DNA of 64,000 nt from Carpediemonas membranifera. Lineage: Eukaryota > Fornicata. Location: NCBI GenBank assembly GCA_019828565.1, contig JAHDYR010000042.1, positions 1 through 64,000 on the forward strand, in the 5' to 3' direction. Positions 10,435 through 20,178 of the stretch are shown piece after piece. The position numbers and the translations under genes were made by a program. How positions within the stretch are numbered: the first letter of the stretch is position 1; every line of letters starts with the position of its first letter. The notes beneath the pieces are model-generated. The model was not told where the DNA came from. It saw nothing but the letters and a program-made list of their open reading frames with translations, and searched no databases.

Positions 10435-12504
10435 GTGCCATCAGAAGTGGTCACGTGGTTGCGCGACGGCGTACCAATCTCCCTGTTCAGCAGACCGCGG
10501 CATCCGAGCCTCCCACCAGTGCGGTCGCAGGACAGGAAAGAATTCCGTCGCCATCTACAGACGCTCCTCCACCTCGGAGCAGCAGTGCCGATGCGATCAC
10601 CGACGCTCGTCTCTCCGATTTTCACCATCCCGAAGTCCCTCGCCGAGACGAGACTGATTCACGACCTCAGGTCGCTGAATGCTGTTTCCTCCGAGAACAG
10701 GACGTTCAGATTGCACGGGATCAAGAGGGCGCTCGCGACGATTCGCCCGGGCGACTGGCTCACCAGATTAGACTTAACCAAGGGTTATTATCAGGTTGGG
10801 GTCCGCCCCGCCGACTGGACTCTCCTAGGCTTCATTGTGGACGGCAGGCCGTATGCGTTTCGAGTCTTCCCATTCGGCTGGAAAGCTGCGCCATTTCACT
10901 TCCAACGGATAATGCTAGAAGCGGGCGCAGTCGTGGCCAGGAGGTTTCCGGGGGTGAACATAACCATTTATCTGGACGACTGGCTCTTTTCGGGCCGCAA
11001 AGAGATCCTGACGGAGGCAATGCCGAAGATCATCCGCCTCTTGACGGATATGGGCCTGGTAATCAACAGACAGAAGTCCCAGCTCATTCCTACGCAGTCC
11101 ACGACGTTCCTTGGCTTCGTGATCGATTCACTCCGCGAGGGGCTGAAGCTAGACGAGAGCAAGCGTCTGAAGTACCTATCGAGGGTGATAGAAGCCCTGG
11201 CATCCGGGCTAACGGAGCACTCGGCTGCCAGGCTCCTGGGGAACCTCAGCTTCGCGTCGTTGATCTGGCCAGACGGCGTGGCCCAGCTGAGGCCGCTTCA
11301 ACGCGCTGCCCAGTCACTCAAGCACAAGTACCGAACTCGGATCCACGGCGATGCTCGGGACGCACTGATAGCGTGGAAGACCCGCTTGGAAAGATCTTCT
11401 CCAACGAGATCAACCAGGGAGCTGCTCCATCTCTGGGGTATGTCGCAACAGCTCGAGGTGACAGTCATGACAGATGCCTCGCTGAGCGGTTTAGGGGGCA
11501 TAATTCGAGTTCCGGGCCGATCACCGATCCATTTTGCAGAGCCAGCGCCCCAAGGCGAGCACATAACGCTGTTAGAGTTCAGGGCCATCAACGCAGCCCT
11601 GGAGCGCGTAATGCAGAACCACCAAGCAGGCTCCTTCGAGTTGACGGTCTACTGCGACAGCAGGGCTGCGGTAGCTTGGCTGAACCGCCAAGGTACGCCT
11701 GCCCCGACACAACAGCAGGTCATCGTACCACTCAAGAACCTCAGCCGCCAGGAAGAGACAAGCCTTGAAACGTGGATTCGCAGCGTGCCGAAAAACTCTG
11801 CCATTACCATCGATATCTCTGGGATGGATGGTTTCAACGCCAGTGAGTCGACCCTTCACGAGCTGGAACACTCATTCCAGGAGAACAACGTCCGAGTTAT
11901 TCGGGCCTGGATTGCTTACCAGCTTTGTCTCTACGACTGTTTGTCAAGCCAGATGATTAAGTATAACGAAAACGTGGCCCCCAGCGACGCCCTGCTCTCA
12001 GTGGCTCTTCAGCAGCAGAGGATCTTTGTCCAGGCGAACAAGCAAGGTGCACTTTCCACACGCCTTAACATAACGAAGACCCCCTTCTACAACAACGTTG
12101 TGGAGCGTCTGAAACTGATGGGTGAGACAGAAAGCATGATGTCAAAGTTCCACAACATCATTGGTGTCATCATCATCCACTTCGCCGACTTCACTTCCTT
12201 GCTGAAGAACCGAATGATCCCGAAGGATAACGATACAGTCAGGGGCTTGAGCACCCTCATTGTTCACAGTCATCTGTGCATGGTTTACTCAACGGCGAAA
12301 GATATCCGTCCTGAGATCTACAATGCTCTGACGACAAGCAGTACATTCCCGCCAGACCTTATGGCGTTTGCAAGAATGGCATTTGGTCTCGGACAAACCG
12401 CGGCGGTGACCCATGAGTCGCCCGAAAAGCAGAAGCATGCGGACAACACAATAGAGGATGATTCAGAGATCGAGACAAGTGGTAAGAGGGTGAGGACTGA
12501 GTAA
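10435..12504 (+). CDS. DIRS-like RT-RNase H fused in frame to an unknown C-terminal protein
   Basis: Residues 1 to about 420 are a reverse transcriptase plus RNase H of the DIRS/Ngaro type: TLVSPIFTIPKS, LTRLDLTKGYYQV, the FPFGWKAAPFHF block, YLDDWLFS as catalytic centre, and INRQKSQLIPTQSTTFLGF. RNase H follows (VMTDASLSGLGG, LLEFRAINAAL, VYCDSRAAVAWLNRQG) and is cut short there. From about 11700 the frame continues for about 265 residues with no resemblance to a retroelement, ending in an acidic tail (NTIEDDSEIETSGKRVRTE). The tail lies inside the left inverted repeat. The start at 10435 is GTG; the first in-frame ATG is in the RT domain, so the N terminus is uncertain. I read this as a chimeric ORF made by a truncated DIRS insertion. 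No tyrosine recombinase is attached. Confidence 0.7.
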   Translation: MPSEVVTWLRDGVPISLFSRPRHPSLPPVRSQDRKEFRRHLQTLLHLGAAVPMRSPTLVSPIFTIPKSLAETRLIHDLRSLNAVSSENRTFRLHGIKRALATIRPGDWLTRLDLTKGYYQVGVRPADWTLLGFIVDGRPYAFRVFPFGWKAAPFHFQRIMLEAGAVVARRFPGVNITIYLDDWLFSGRKEILTEAMPKIIRLLTDMGLVINRQKSQLIPTQSTTFLGFVIDSLREGLKLDESKRLKYLSRVIEALASGLTEHSAARLLGNLSFASLIWPDGVAQLRPLQRAAQSLKHKYRTRIHGDARDALIAWKTRLERSSPTRSTRELLHLWGMSQQLEVTVMTDASLSGLGGIIRVPGRSPIHFAEPAPQGEHITLLEFRAINAALERVMQNHQAGSFELTVYCDSRAAVAWLNRQGTPAPTQQQVIVPLKNLSRQEETSLETWIRSVPKNSAITIDISGMDGFNASESTLHELEHSFQENNVRVIRAWIAYQLCLYDCLSSQMIKYNENVAPSDALLSVALQQQRIFVQANKQGALSTRLNITKTPFYNNVVERLKLMGETESMMSKFHNIIGVIIIHFADFTSLLKNRMIPKDNDTVRGLSTLIVHSHLCMVYSTAKDIRPEIYNALTTSSTFPPDLMAFARMAFGLGQTAAVTHESPEKQKHADNTIEDDSEIETSGKRVRTE

Positions 12505-12963
12505 ATGGATTGCAAATGAGTCTTTTTAATGTCTCACCACCTGTTTGGGCCTCAGCGCTGTCGTTCAGGCCAATCCACGTTTGTGGATCCGTGCAGTTTA
12601 TGGCTTATCGACCGGACATCTCCTGAACTGAGCGCCAGGGGGCGGAGGTGGCGTTGGCGTGGGGCGTGGAGGCGCTGGGGGCGGGGGTGGCGTTGATATT
12701 GGGCAATTACATAAAGTGCACGGTGCTTGGAATTTCATTCCAACCTCAAAATGGCGGGAAAGCATTATTGGAAGGAACTAGTGGCAGCTATGCGGTTCTT
12801 TATACTGCAAAAGCAACCAGCTGTCGTCAAAAGCGCGCCATCTACCATCAATAACCAACATCTGCGTTGCACTCCACTGTTCTCGGTCGTTAATGCACAA
12901 AATCACTAAACAACATCAAAAGGACTGTTCATACGTTATTAAACATTGCTTGCTACTTCTGTT
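12406..12963 (+). repeat. Left copy of a ~560-bp inverted repeat
   Basis: This stretch is present again, reversed and almost identical, at 19619-20178. It covers the last ~30 codons of the preceding chimeric ORF, its stop, and a non-coding part rich in GGCGTTGGCG/GGGGCG. The only clear inner difference is an A run of four here and five in the partner; the outer edge differs by a 5-bp indel (CATGAGTCG versus CATGTAGAGTCG). No separate gene is seen in 12505-12963. It contains one copy of TAAAGTGCAC (12712). Confidence 0.95.
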
Positions 12964-13077
12964 ACATCTCCTTAGGACATTTACTTCTGATTCTGTTTCT
13001 GCTCTCTCTTCTCCAGCACCTCTGCCATCTCGAGACCTGTCAGCAGCATTGATCTCATTCCTGCATCACAGAAAGTA

Positions 13078-14382
13078 TCAATCTCTTTTCGTCCGCCCAA
13101 TCATCGCAATAAACTGCCTGTGCAGTCTTCCGCGCACACCTTTTGCGCACTTATTGGTGCTCACCTGCCTGTATCCCTTGTGGCATGTGTCACAGCTGAC
13201 GTTCTCGCGTCCATGAAGGTCTCTACCACACACTATGCAGCGCCGATAGAAGACTTGACCCTCAAACCCTCGCTGACAGCAGTCGGTCAGTCTCTTTCGC
13301 TGAGCTGCAGACAGGGTGACCTCTTCTGTATCATCTAACAGAAGCGGACTCGGCTTGGCGACGCATTCATGCACGCGCATGATGACCTTGAGCTTGTCAA
13401 GACATTCGGCAGCAGTGGGACGCTTCGCAGGGTCGAAGTGGAGCATCTGCATTGCCAGGTCGTACAGGCTGAGACAAGTAGGTGGCGTGGTGCCGCGAAT
13501 CGGGAGCTCAGAGTTCACGTTGACACACTCGAGGCAATCTTTGAAATGTGTCTGTGCCTGAGGTGACAACTGCAACTGCCCACCATAGAATTGGCACCAG
13601 TTCAGCAAGCTACCAAGCTTCAGCATCTTCTTCTTCTTCTTGTTGTCGATCTGCGCCATGTTTGCACCCATGTCAGTCACCTTCGCGGCAAAGGGGGACT
13701 TAGAGAGACCGTTAACGAGCATCATAATGACAATACCGCAAGAGTAAATGTCCGATGCAGGTGTCACGACATAAGAAGTGACGGAAAGAGCCCCTGCCGT
13801 CATGCGCGCGAGCTTGGAGGTGTCGCGTGCAGCAGGAATCACTGAGCGCGAGACAAGGTACTCGTAGAAAAGCTCTGGGGGCAAATATCCATGGGTGCCG
13901 CGATACTCGGATGCGAATCTCAGTTGTATGGCCCACCTGTCGTCGCCATTAGCCGGCTTCCTCATTGCAGACCCAAAATCAATGAGGTATCCCTTCTGAC
14001 TCTTGCTGAAGAGGAAGTTGTCTGGCTTAATATCGCAATGGACAACCCCGTGGTCATGCATGTAGCATACTGCCTGCAGCAGATGCGAAACATAGCGGAA
14101 CTGCACGCTGGAGTGAGCCTTGCAGATGCCAGCGAAGGGGGTACAGTTGACCAAAGGAGCCATGAAGGCTGGATCACGGTCGACAAAACCTGTATCGACG
14201 ACAGGGAGGACATGCGGACTGTCCTTGAGCGCTAGCAGGGTGGGAACCTCCATACCATAATGCTCATCAACTTTGATCACGACCTGCAGCTTTTCAGGTT
14301 CAAAGTCGTGCAGATATTGTCTACTATTACCAGGTAAGGAAGTAAGTCGCTCCAGCTTGTCGCTATCTAGCTCGAACACCAT
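13078..14382 (-). CDS. Cdc7-like serine/threonine kinase with C-terminal zinc-finger-like tail
   Basis: 434 residues from ATG at 14382. Kinase elements: an ATP-binding lysine in VVIKVDEHYG with a following Glu, the catalytic loop HCDIKPDNFLF, DFGSAMRKP, and RGTHGYLPPELF in place of the APE motif, then a DIYSCGIVIMMLV block. The NFLF loop and GTxGY activation segment resemble the Cdc7 (DDK) branch; the usual HRD arginine is Cys. A glycine-rich loop is not obvious. After about residue 370 comes a four-cysteine pair, CIVC and CDTC, with basic sequence to the end. It lies inside the inverted-repeat module, so it may be cargo of a mobile element rather than the host's own Cdc7. TGCACTTTA lies about 30 nt upstream of the start. 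Confidence 0.8.
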   Translation of the reverse strand: MVFELDSDKLERLTSLPGNSRQYLHDFEPEKLQVVIKVDEHYGMEVPTLLALKDSPHVLPVVDTGFVDRDPAFMAPLVNCTPFAGICKAHSSVQFRYVSHLLQAVCYMHDHGVVHCDIKPDNFLFSKSQKGYLIDFGSAMRKPANGDDRWAIQLRFASEYRGTHGYLPPELFYEYLVSRSVIPAARDTSKLARMTAGALSVTSYVVTPASDIYSCGIVIMMLVNGLSKSPFAAKVTDMGANMAQIDNKKKKKMLKLGSLLNWCQFYGGQLQLSPQAQTHFKDCLECVNVNSELPIRGTTPPTCLSLYDLAMQMLHFDPAKRPTAAECLDKLKVIMRVHECVAKPSPLLLDDTEEVTLSAAQRKRLTDCCQRGFEGQVFYRRCIVCGRDLHGRENVSCDTCHKGYRQVSTNKCAKGVRGRLHRQFIAMIGRTKRD

Positions 14383-14546
14383 GCACAGGTAGCTGTGTGA
14401 AATTCGGTCTTAAAGTGCATTTCGCGACAGCTAGCTGTGCGTCGCAACGAGAGAAGTAGCAGTGGAAAACAAGCCAGGACTGGCTTATGAATGGTGTTTA
14501 TGGACATCAGCTATGCTCCAATCATAAACTCTTCCTCTTTACAATG

Positions 14547-15771
14547 TCAGATGAAGGAAAAGACGATACTGTCGGCAGTATCGCTCTCTGAGCGCTCCTC
14601 ATCAATCACATTCTCTTGAATCTCCCCATCACCATCTCTGCCCGCCACCTCCCCGCCATGCTCGTCGTGGTCGATCTTTGGTTCCTCATCGGCACTCTTG
14701 CATAAGTCCACCTCCTCACCAAAGGCGCCCTCCTCGCTCTCCTCGCGAGCTGGCACCTCGTAGTGCATCCACTCTGCCTGGTAAGCTGGCTCGTCGGACA
14801 CCGCCTCCTCGTCAGTATCGCCCTCTCTCTCGCCCTCTGGCATCTCTGTCTCGCGAGTCAGCGAGCCGAACTCCGCCTCCTTGTCAGCTCTGCCTCTCTT
14901 TCTTCTTAGTATCGTGAAGCTCGATCATTCTGGCCTTGAGCCTGTTGTAAAGCCAGCCATCGAGCATCGGCGGCACCAGGTCGGCAGAGCTTGTGATCTC
15001 CGGGTTGAGATCAAAGATCGTCGGGCGCTGCAGGGTCTTCAGGTGGCTGTTTGCCAGCTGGTGGCGGAACTGATCATCGGTGAGGCTGATGCGCTTGTCC
15101 ATAATGACCTTCCGAACCTTGGTCAAGTCTCTGGGCCTGCCAGTCCGTCTCTCTCTCTCAATCTCCCGCGTCTTAAGCTGGTTGACATCGACATGCACCG
15201 GGGGCGCATAGCGAAGCTGGTTGACACTGAGCCCGACCTGCTTGAGAGCCTCCGAGAAGGTGCTCGGCGCTACATGAGACAGTGCGGATGAGGCCTTGGA
15301 GAATACTATCCAGGCAGCGAGCTCTTCGGGAAGCTGAAGAGCTCGCTCACTGATGTCAATATCGCGGGCGGAAATAGCTGTCATGCCCGTGTGGCTGATG
15401 ATAAGAGCCAGCGCATTGTAGGGGAAGACTAGTCGGACAATAGCTTCCGATGCGACTGGCTCAAACTGCCCAAGCGGCTTGACATTGTCTCTGCCGGAGT
15501 TTCGGAATGAGTTGACGGCACTGAGAGTGACAGCAGCGGTTGCCTTGTTCAATGATGCAGCAAAACCGGGCACAAGCGATCTAACATCCTCGGACCGGAT
15601 CACGGAGAGCGCTTCGTCCTCGGTACTCCCTCGCTCACGTTGTACGAATTGAACGAACCGCGAAAGGTTGTTTGCGACCGCTTTCCGGGAAGATTTCTTA
15701 CTGATGGTGCACAACCAAGCATTCTTCACAGCTTCCATGGTTGTTTCCATCTCCTGCGGGCTTCCTTCCAT
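14547..15771 (-). CDS. Unknown protein, possibly tyrosine-recombinase-like, with acidic C-terminal extension
   Basis: A 295-residue ORF runs from ATG at 15771 to TGA at 14884. It has a helical N-terminal region (KAVANNLSRFVQFVQRERG) followed by ISHTGMTAISARDIDI, which recalls the core-binding and TGLR..EL..L regions of tyrosine recombinases. The catalytic R-H-R-Y residues are not apparent, so this is weak. The frame next to it is open from about 14910 and encodes a strongly acidic protein ending at 14547 (from MPEGEREGDTDEE at 14843). A 1-nt slip in an AAGAAGAAAGAGAGG tract would join the two. They could be one gene (about 400 residues) or two. I do not assign a function. Confidence 0.4.
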
Positions 15772-16998
15772 CGATATACGGATTTCAGACTTTCGTCATG
15801 CACAAAAATTCGAATCTCTCCAAATGCCCAAAACAGTGGTCAAACCGTGTTCAGGGGTACAAAAGAGTGCCATAGGCACGTTCTTGCATTTCAAAAATAT
15901 TCTAGAGGTCGTTCATAAATTCTCAGATGGCCAACAGTACGAAAGTCTGAAATCCATTTATCATGAGACCCGACAAATTTGAAATCCATTTATCGGGTGG
16001 ATACATCACTGTAGAGGGTATTCATGGATATAGGTGCCTTTTCGGTGCCGAGGGGAGTCAAAATTTGAGGTCGTGCAGGCAGAAAGTCTGAATTCCGTTT
16101 ATCTCACCACTGCTCAGTGTTCATGGCAGACAACGGCTTCCTGGCGACGCCTGGGGTGTAAGGATTCGCTTGCCTCTGTGTTGTCGCATCAGCTTCGCTG
16201 AAAACGGGGGAACTGACCCGCGCATTCGCGCACTTTATGCTCGCAACGAGATTGAAATGGCGAACTTAAGAATAGAAAGAATACTGGCGGCTTTAACGTA
16301 GTAGGCATGTGCACAACATTAAGAATCATCAGTAAGCGGGCGCAGAGCATCATTAAAGCAACAATAATCCCTAAACAACATCAAGTACCATAAGTCCACC
16401 ACGTCCATACGATATGAACTATAAATGGAGCATAGATCAGTACAGATGATTTGAAAGTACCAGGCATGGCCAGAATACCGTAATTATCGTCCGTTGATCC
16501 ACGTGACCTCCATCTTGGTCGGTATCCAGAGAACCTCCGTCAGACGCTTGCAACATAACATTTAGGGGGAGCATCCTGAATGGGGCCAGATTTGAGGGAC
16601 CCTTGGTCTGACATGCCATGACCGAGTACTCTAGGGGCCTCCACAGTGCGTCCCGAGGTACGTTATAGCACCACAGACCTTCCCCCAAAAGCTGACTCCT
16701 GGACCCCTTGGCCGGAGCTCGCCGAAACGTGAAAATCGGCGATGATTTCTCCGTATAACTTCATAGGGGGTTATATGGGGCTCGTTTCAGCCGCAGATAA
16801 CGTCTCTTGGCCATATTAAATTTGCGAAAGGCCCCGGCTCGCTGGCCGGACGATTTAATCAGCATCGGCGAGAATGGACGTGTGGGTAGGGCTAGGGGTG
16901 TGATGACGGCTGGTGGTAGTCACGGTGTGAGTGCTTACAAGCCGCAGGCGATATACATAAACTTTTAGTAACCATTTAACGTCTCTTGGCGATATACG
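15772..16998. promoter_or_regulatory. 1.2-kb divergent intergenic region with repeated motifs
   Basis: No convincing gene is seen between the divergent genes starting at 15771 (minus) and 16999 (plus). It contains GAAAGTCTGAAATCCATTTA at 15941-15960, close variants at 15981-15994 and 16082-16103, and an inverted variant at 15772-15794 beside the minus-strand start codon. A second motif, AACGTCTCTTGGC followed by ATAT, occurs near 16799 and again near 16979, the latter ending just before the ATG at 16999. These look like promoter or terminal elements of the mobile module; their function is inferred only from position. Confidence 0.45.
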
Positions 16999-18717
16999 AT
17001 GCTAGACTTGTTCACTTGGCTGGAAGAAGCCACTGAGTTCGATAAGAAGGAGCTAATGACCAAGATCAATGCAGCTGCAAGCGCTAAAGGCAAATGCGAC
17101 GTCCTTCGCGCGCTTTTGCTGCCTAGGCGCGATTTACTCGCTACTGTGATCAAGGAACGTACGTTACTGAGCGAAATTGTTTACACAGGTGTTAATCTCA
17201 AGCGTATTGCCACGTTCTTCCGCCTCACGCGCCAGGAGACGGAAGATATGAAGAAGGACCTTAAGGCGCAGTTTATGGCGACGATGAAATTGAATGAGGG
17301 TGAAAGGGTCACAGGGGAACACAAGAAAACACTGAAGCAGGTCCTCGGCGGGGATACCTTCACGCACCTGTACGACGGCGAGGTGGAGAGCGCGCGTATT
17401 CGGGTGAAGAAGAGCATTCGTGAGGCTAGAATGAAGACAAACGCTAGGCTTGAGTGTGAACTCGCGAAGGAGGAGGACGAGGACATCAGGGATTGTACTC
17501 GGGTTCAGATGATGAAGCTGGCCGATGAGGAAGACCGAAAGGAGTTGGAAAAGGAGATGGAATACACGCGCGAGTCCAAGTATGACGTGGTATGGGAGCG
17601 AGTGTACGATGAGATCTGCGGTACTCGTCGTGTGCGGGCCCGCAGGGATAACGCCCCCTGTCCCGGCGAGGATCACGCCGACCACGTGCTTCAGCGCTAT
17701 CTCTGGGCCGACCAGATCGATACTCAGGCGCTTACTGGCGAGAAGACGTTGACCACGAGACTCCCTGCTGAAGCTCGAGTCGTACGTCGCGTGACAGCCA
17801 GTCTGATCTCTGCTCAGAAGACGGAGATCCAATCTCTCAAGGAGCAGGTCGAGCGGCTGAAGAAGCAGGTGACTGACGAGAGAAGAGACCATTTTCTTGA
17901 GTGCAGGCGTATCCATCATGAGCATGACGTTGGGTACCTTGCTTCCTGCGATGTTTCGTTCGCCGCCAGCCCCATGCCGCCACAGTCTGGCACGCTCTCC
18001 AGGACTTCCTGCCCCCGACGCGCTACGAACGAGCCCGAGGCCTCCATGTCTGTGAAGCGCAAGGCCCTCTTCATCACGCCCGAGAAGGCCAGGCCTGAGG
18101 ACTCAGAGGAGGAGACAGAGGAGGAGCAGGAGGAGGCGAAGGAGAAGAGGGGTGAGGCAGAAGAGGAGACGGTGAACACATGCGACGCCTGCATCCAGAA
18201 TGAGCCGGAGACTCAGACTCGCATCACCTCTGAGGCCGCGGTGCAGACGTGCATCAACGTGGAGGCTCTCACGACTAACTGTACCGCGATTCATGTCAAG
18301 AGTGACGGCAACTGCGTTGCATATTGTCTCCAAGCCATTGAGTTGGGTGGCCGAGTTGATGGCGACTTCGAAAAGTGGCAGCGTGGCCTCTGCCAGTCAG
18401 TGAAGGCCAAGTACTGGTCTAAGAAGAATGTCACGGAGCGTAGCCTGACAGATCCGGACTCCGGCTACTATAACTCGAACGCCATCCGAGTCTGGGCAAG
18501 GAAGCAGAAGCGGAACATCCTTGTTGTCCAGTCATACGACGGATACAACGGCATGCAAGGCATCTCCGCCATCTTATACCTGTTTGATGGCACCACCATG
18601 CTTGCACCCGATGCAGACTTGTGGGGGTTGACAGATAATTTCGCTATTGTCATCGAAGGCGATCCGGCTCACGCCACGCTGTACCAGAAGAAGTGCGAGG
18701 TCGTTGAGATTGAATAA
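16999..18717 (+). CDS. OTU-type cysteine protease with charged N-terminal region
   Basis: 572 residues, ATG at 16999, stop TAA. The first ~330 residues are charged and coiled-coil-like (SLKEQVERLKKQVTDERRD). A Glu-rich stretch follows (about 375-410). A C-terminal domain (about 428-572) begins CTAIHVKSDGNCVAYCL, matching the D-G-N-C catalytic box of OTU deubiquitinases. The conserved histidine candidate lies in EGDPAHATLY near residue 558. OTU domains occur in host deubiquitinases and are also carried by several transposon groups. The inverted-repeat context argues for element-borne cargo. A degenerate second copy of the same domain follows immediately. Confidence 0.72.
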   Translation: MLDLFTWLEEATEFDKKELMTKINAAASAKGKCDVLRALLLPRRDLLATVIKERTLLSEIVYTGVNLKRIATFFRLTRQETEDMKKDLKAQFMATMKLNEGERVTGEHKKTLKQVLGGDTFTHLYDGEVESARIRVKKSIREARMKTNARLECELAKEEDEDIRDCTRVQMMKLADEEDRKELEKEMEYTRESKYDVVWERVYDEICGTRRVRARRDNAPCPGEDHADHVLQRYLWADQIDTQALTGEKTLTTRLPAEARVVRRVTASLISAQKTEIQSLKEQVERLKKQVTDERRDHFLECRRIHHEHDVGYLASCDVSFAASPMPPQSGTLSRTSCPRRATNEPEASMSVKRKALFITPEKARPEDSEEETEEEQEEAKEKRGEAEEETVNTCDACIQNEPETQTRITSEAAVQTCINVEALTTNCTAIHVKSDGNCVAYCLQAIELGGRVDGDFEKWQRGLCQSVKAKYWSKKNVTERSLTDPDSGYYNSNAIRVWARKQKRNILVVQSYDGYNGMQGISAILYLFDGTTMLAPDADLWGLTDNFAIVIEGDPAHATLYQKKCEVVEIE

Positions 18718-18759
18718 AGATTTGGATATGCCTTTGTAGTGCGTTCGACTGTGTACGTT

Positions 18760-19477
18760 TAGGAGAAGGCTGAGACGGAGAAGAAGGAGGACAAGGAGGT
18801 GGAGACAGAGGAGAAGAAGGGTAAGTAGGCAGACGAGGAGGAGCCTGACACGGTGGTGCGTGGGCCGGAAGATGACGACAATATGTCAGTCGTGTCGATC
18901 AGTGACAACGAGCATGAGCCTGAGCTGGTCTTCGACGTACAAACCGCGATCGACAGGATCCTGACCTGCCCTGCCAAGGAGATTCACCGTGACGGAGCCT
19001 GCATCGCTCATTCGCTCAACGACATTAAGCACGGCCAAGTACTGGGTAAGAATCGAATCAAACATTTCAAAAAATCATCTGAGAGAACACGCCGAGGAAT
19101 CCATGGCCAAAAAGGCCGAGGGCCAGGTCAGGGGCACATGGTGGGACCCTTCCGAGCTGTTCAACGGCCAGGGCTGGCTGACAGGCACTGCTATCTCGGC
19201 TTGGACGCATCTCGAGAAGGAGAAGGTCATGGTCCTGCAGCGCAGAGAAGAGGAAGATGGTCGCATAGTCAACTCAGCGACTGTTTACGACAACGGAAGG
19301 GTCTACCCTCAGGATTTCAGAAGTCTGACTCAACTCAGTGATGCCATCAGGGAGACGGGCCACGAGAAGGTCATTGTCATTACGGGTAATCATGCCACGG
19401 TGTATCTCGTGGCGGAGCTTCTGTCAGATGGCACTGGTGAAGAGAGTGTGCCGAAGACAAGGAAGGGGAGGAAGTAA
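18760..19477 (+). pseudogene. Second OTU-like protease copy, frame-broken or intron-containing
   Basis: Two overlapping frames reconstruct a paralogue of the preceding OTU domain. The first contains IHRDGACIAHSL (parallel to KSDGNCVAYCL). The second, from about 19086, contains WLTGTAISAWTHLEKEKVMVLQ (parallel to YYNSNAIRVWARKQKRNILVVQ) and VIVITGNHATVYLV (parallel to AIVIEGDPAHATLY), ending at 19477. A 40-nt segment at 19046-19085, starting GTAAG and ending GAGAG, would join them in frame if it were an intron; otherwise this is a frameshift. A Glu/Lys-rich stretch from about 18760 mirrors that of the first copy, but a TAG near 18829 interrupts it. Confidence 0.55.
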
Positions 19478-19618
19478 ATGGTTTGATGTGTTCGGCTGTC
19501 TTTCATCTGTGAAATGAGAACAGGCGTGAGTGTCATGGACACAGATGGCCCGGACAGCGTTGCCTCCGTCTTGGCATTTGTTGAGGACAACACAGCTGTA
19601 AACGACAATAAGATGAAA

Positions 19619-20178
19619 CAGAAGTAGCAAGCAATGTTTAATAACGTATGAACAGTCCTTTTGATGTTGTTTAGTGATTTTTGTGCATTAACGACCGAGA
19701 ACAGTGGAGTGCAACGCAGATGTTGGTTATTGATGGTAGATGGCGCGCTTTTGACGACAGCTGGTTGCTTTTGCAGTATAAAGAACCGCATAGCTGCCAC
19801 TAGTTCCTTCCAATAATGCTTTCCCGCCATTTTGAGGTTGGAATGAAATTCCAAGCACCGTGCACTTTATGTAATTGCCCAATATCAACGCCACCCCCGC
19901 CCCCAGCGCCTCCACGCCCCACGCCAACGCCACCTCCGCCCCCTGGCGCTCAGTTCAGGAGATGTCCGGTCGATAAGCCATAAACTGCACGGATCCACAA
20001 ACGTGGATTGGCCTGAACGACAGCGCTGAGGCCCAAACAGGTGGTGAGACATTAAAAAGACTCATTTGCAATCCATTTACTCAGTCCTCACCCTCTTACC
20101 ACTTGTCTCGATCTCTGAATCATCCTCTATTGTGTTGTCCGCATGCTTCTGCTTTTCGGGCGACTCTACATGAGTCAC
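19619..20178 (-). repeat. Right copy of the ~560-bp inverted repeat
   Basis: Reverse complement of 12406-12963, with a 1-base A-run difference and a small indel at the outer edge. It ends in the mirrored last codons of the ORF that finishes at 12504, so both repeats carry the 3' end of the same gene pointing into the module. The stretch 19478-20311 holds no other supportable gene. Confidence 0.95.

Noticed and set aside
9954-11768. 604-residue plus-strand ORF overlapping the DIRS-like RT
   Set aside because: Low-complexity shadow frame; the other frame holds clear RT and RNase H motifs over the same bases.
12648-12854. 68-residue ORF conserved in both inverted repeats (12648-12854; 19727-19933)
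   Set aside because: Identity is explained by the repeat itself; starts are non-ATG or in repetitive GGCG sequence and no domain is seen.
19390-19854. Minus-strand 154-residue ORF in the right inverted repeat
   Set aside because: Mostly the non-coding part of the inverted repeat; the matching left repeat encodes nothing comparable beyond the repeat edge.
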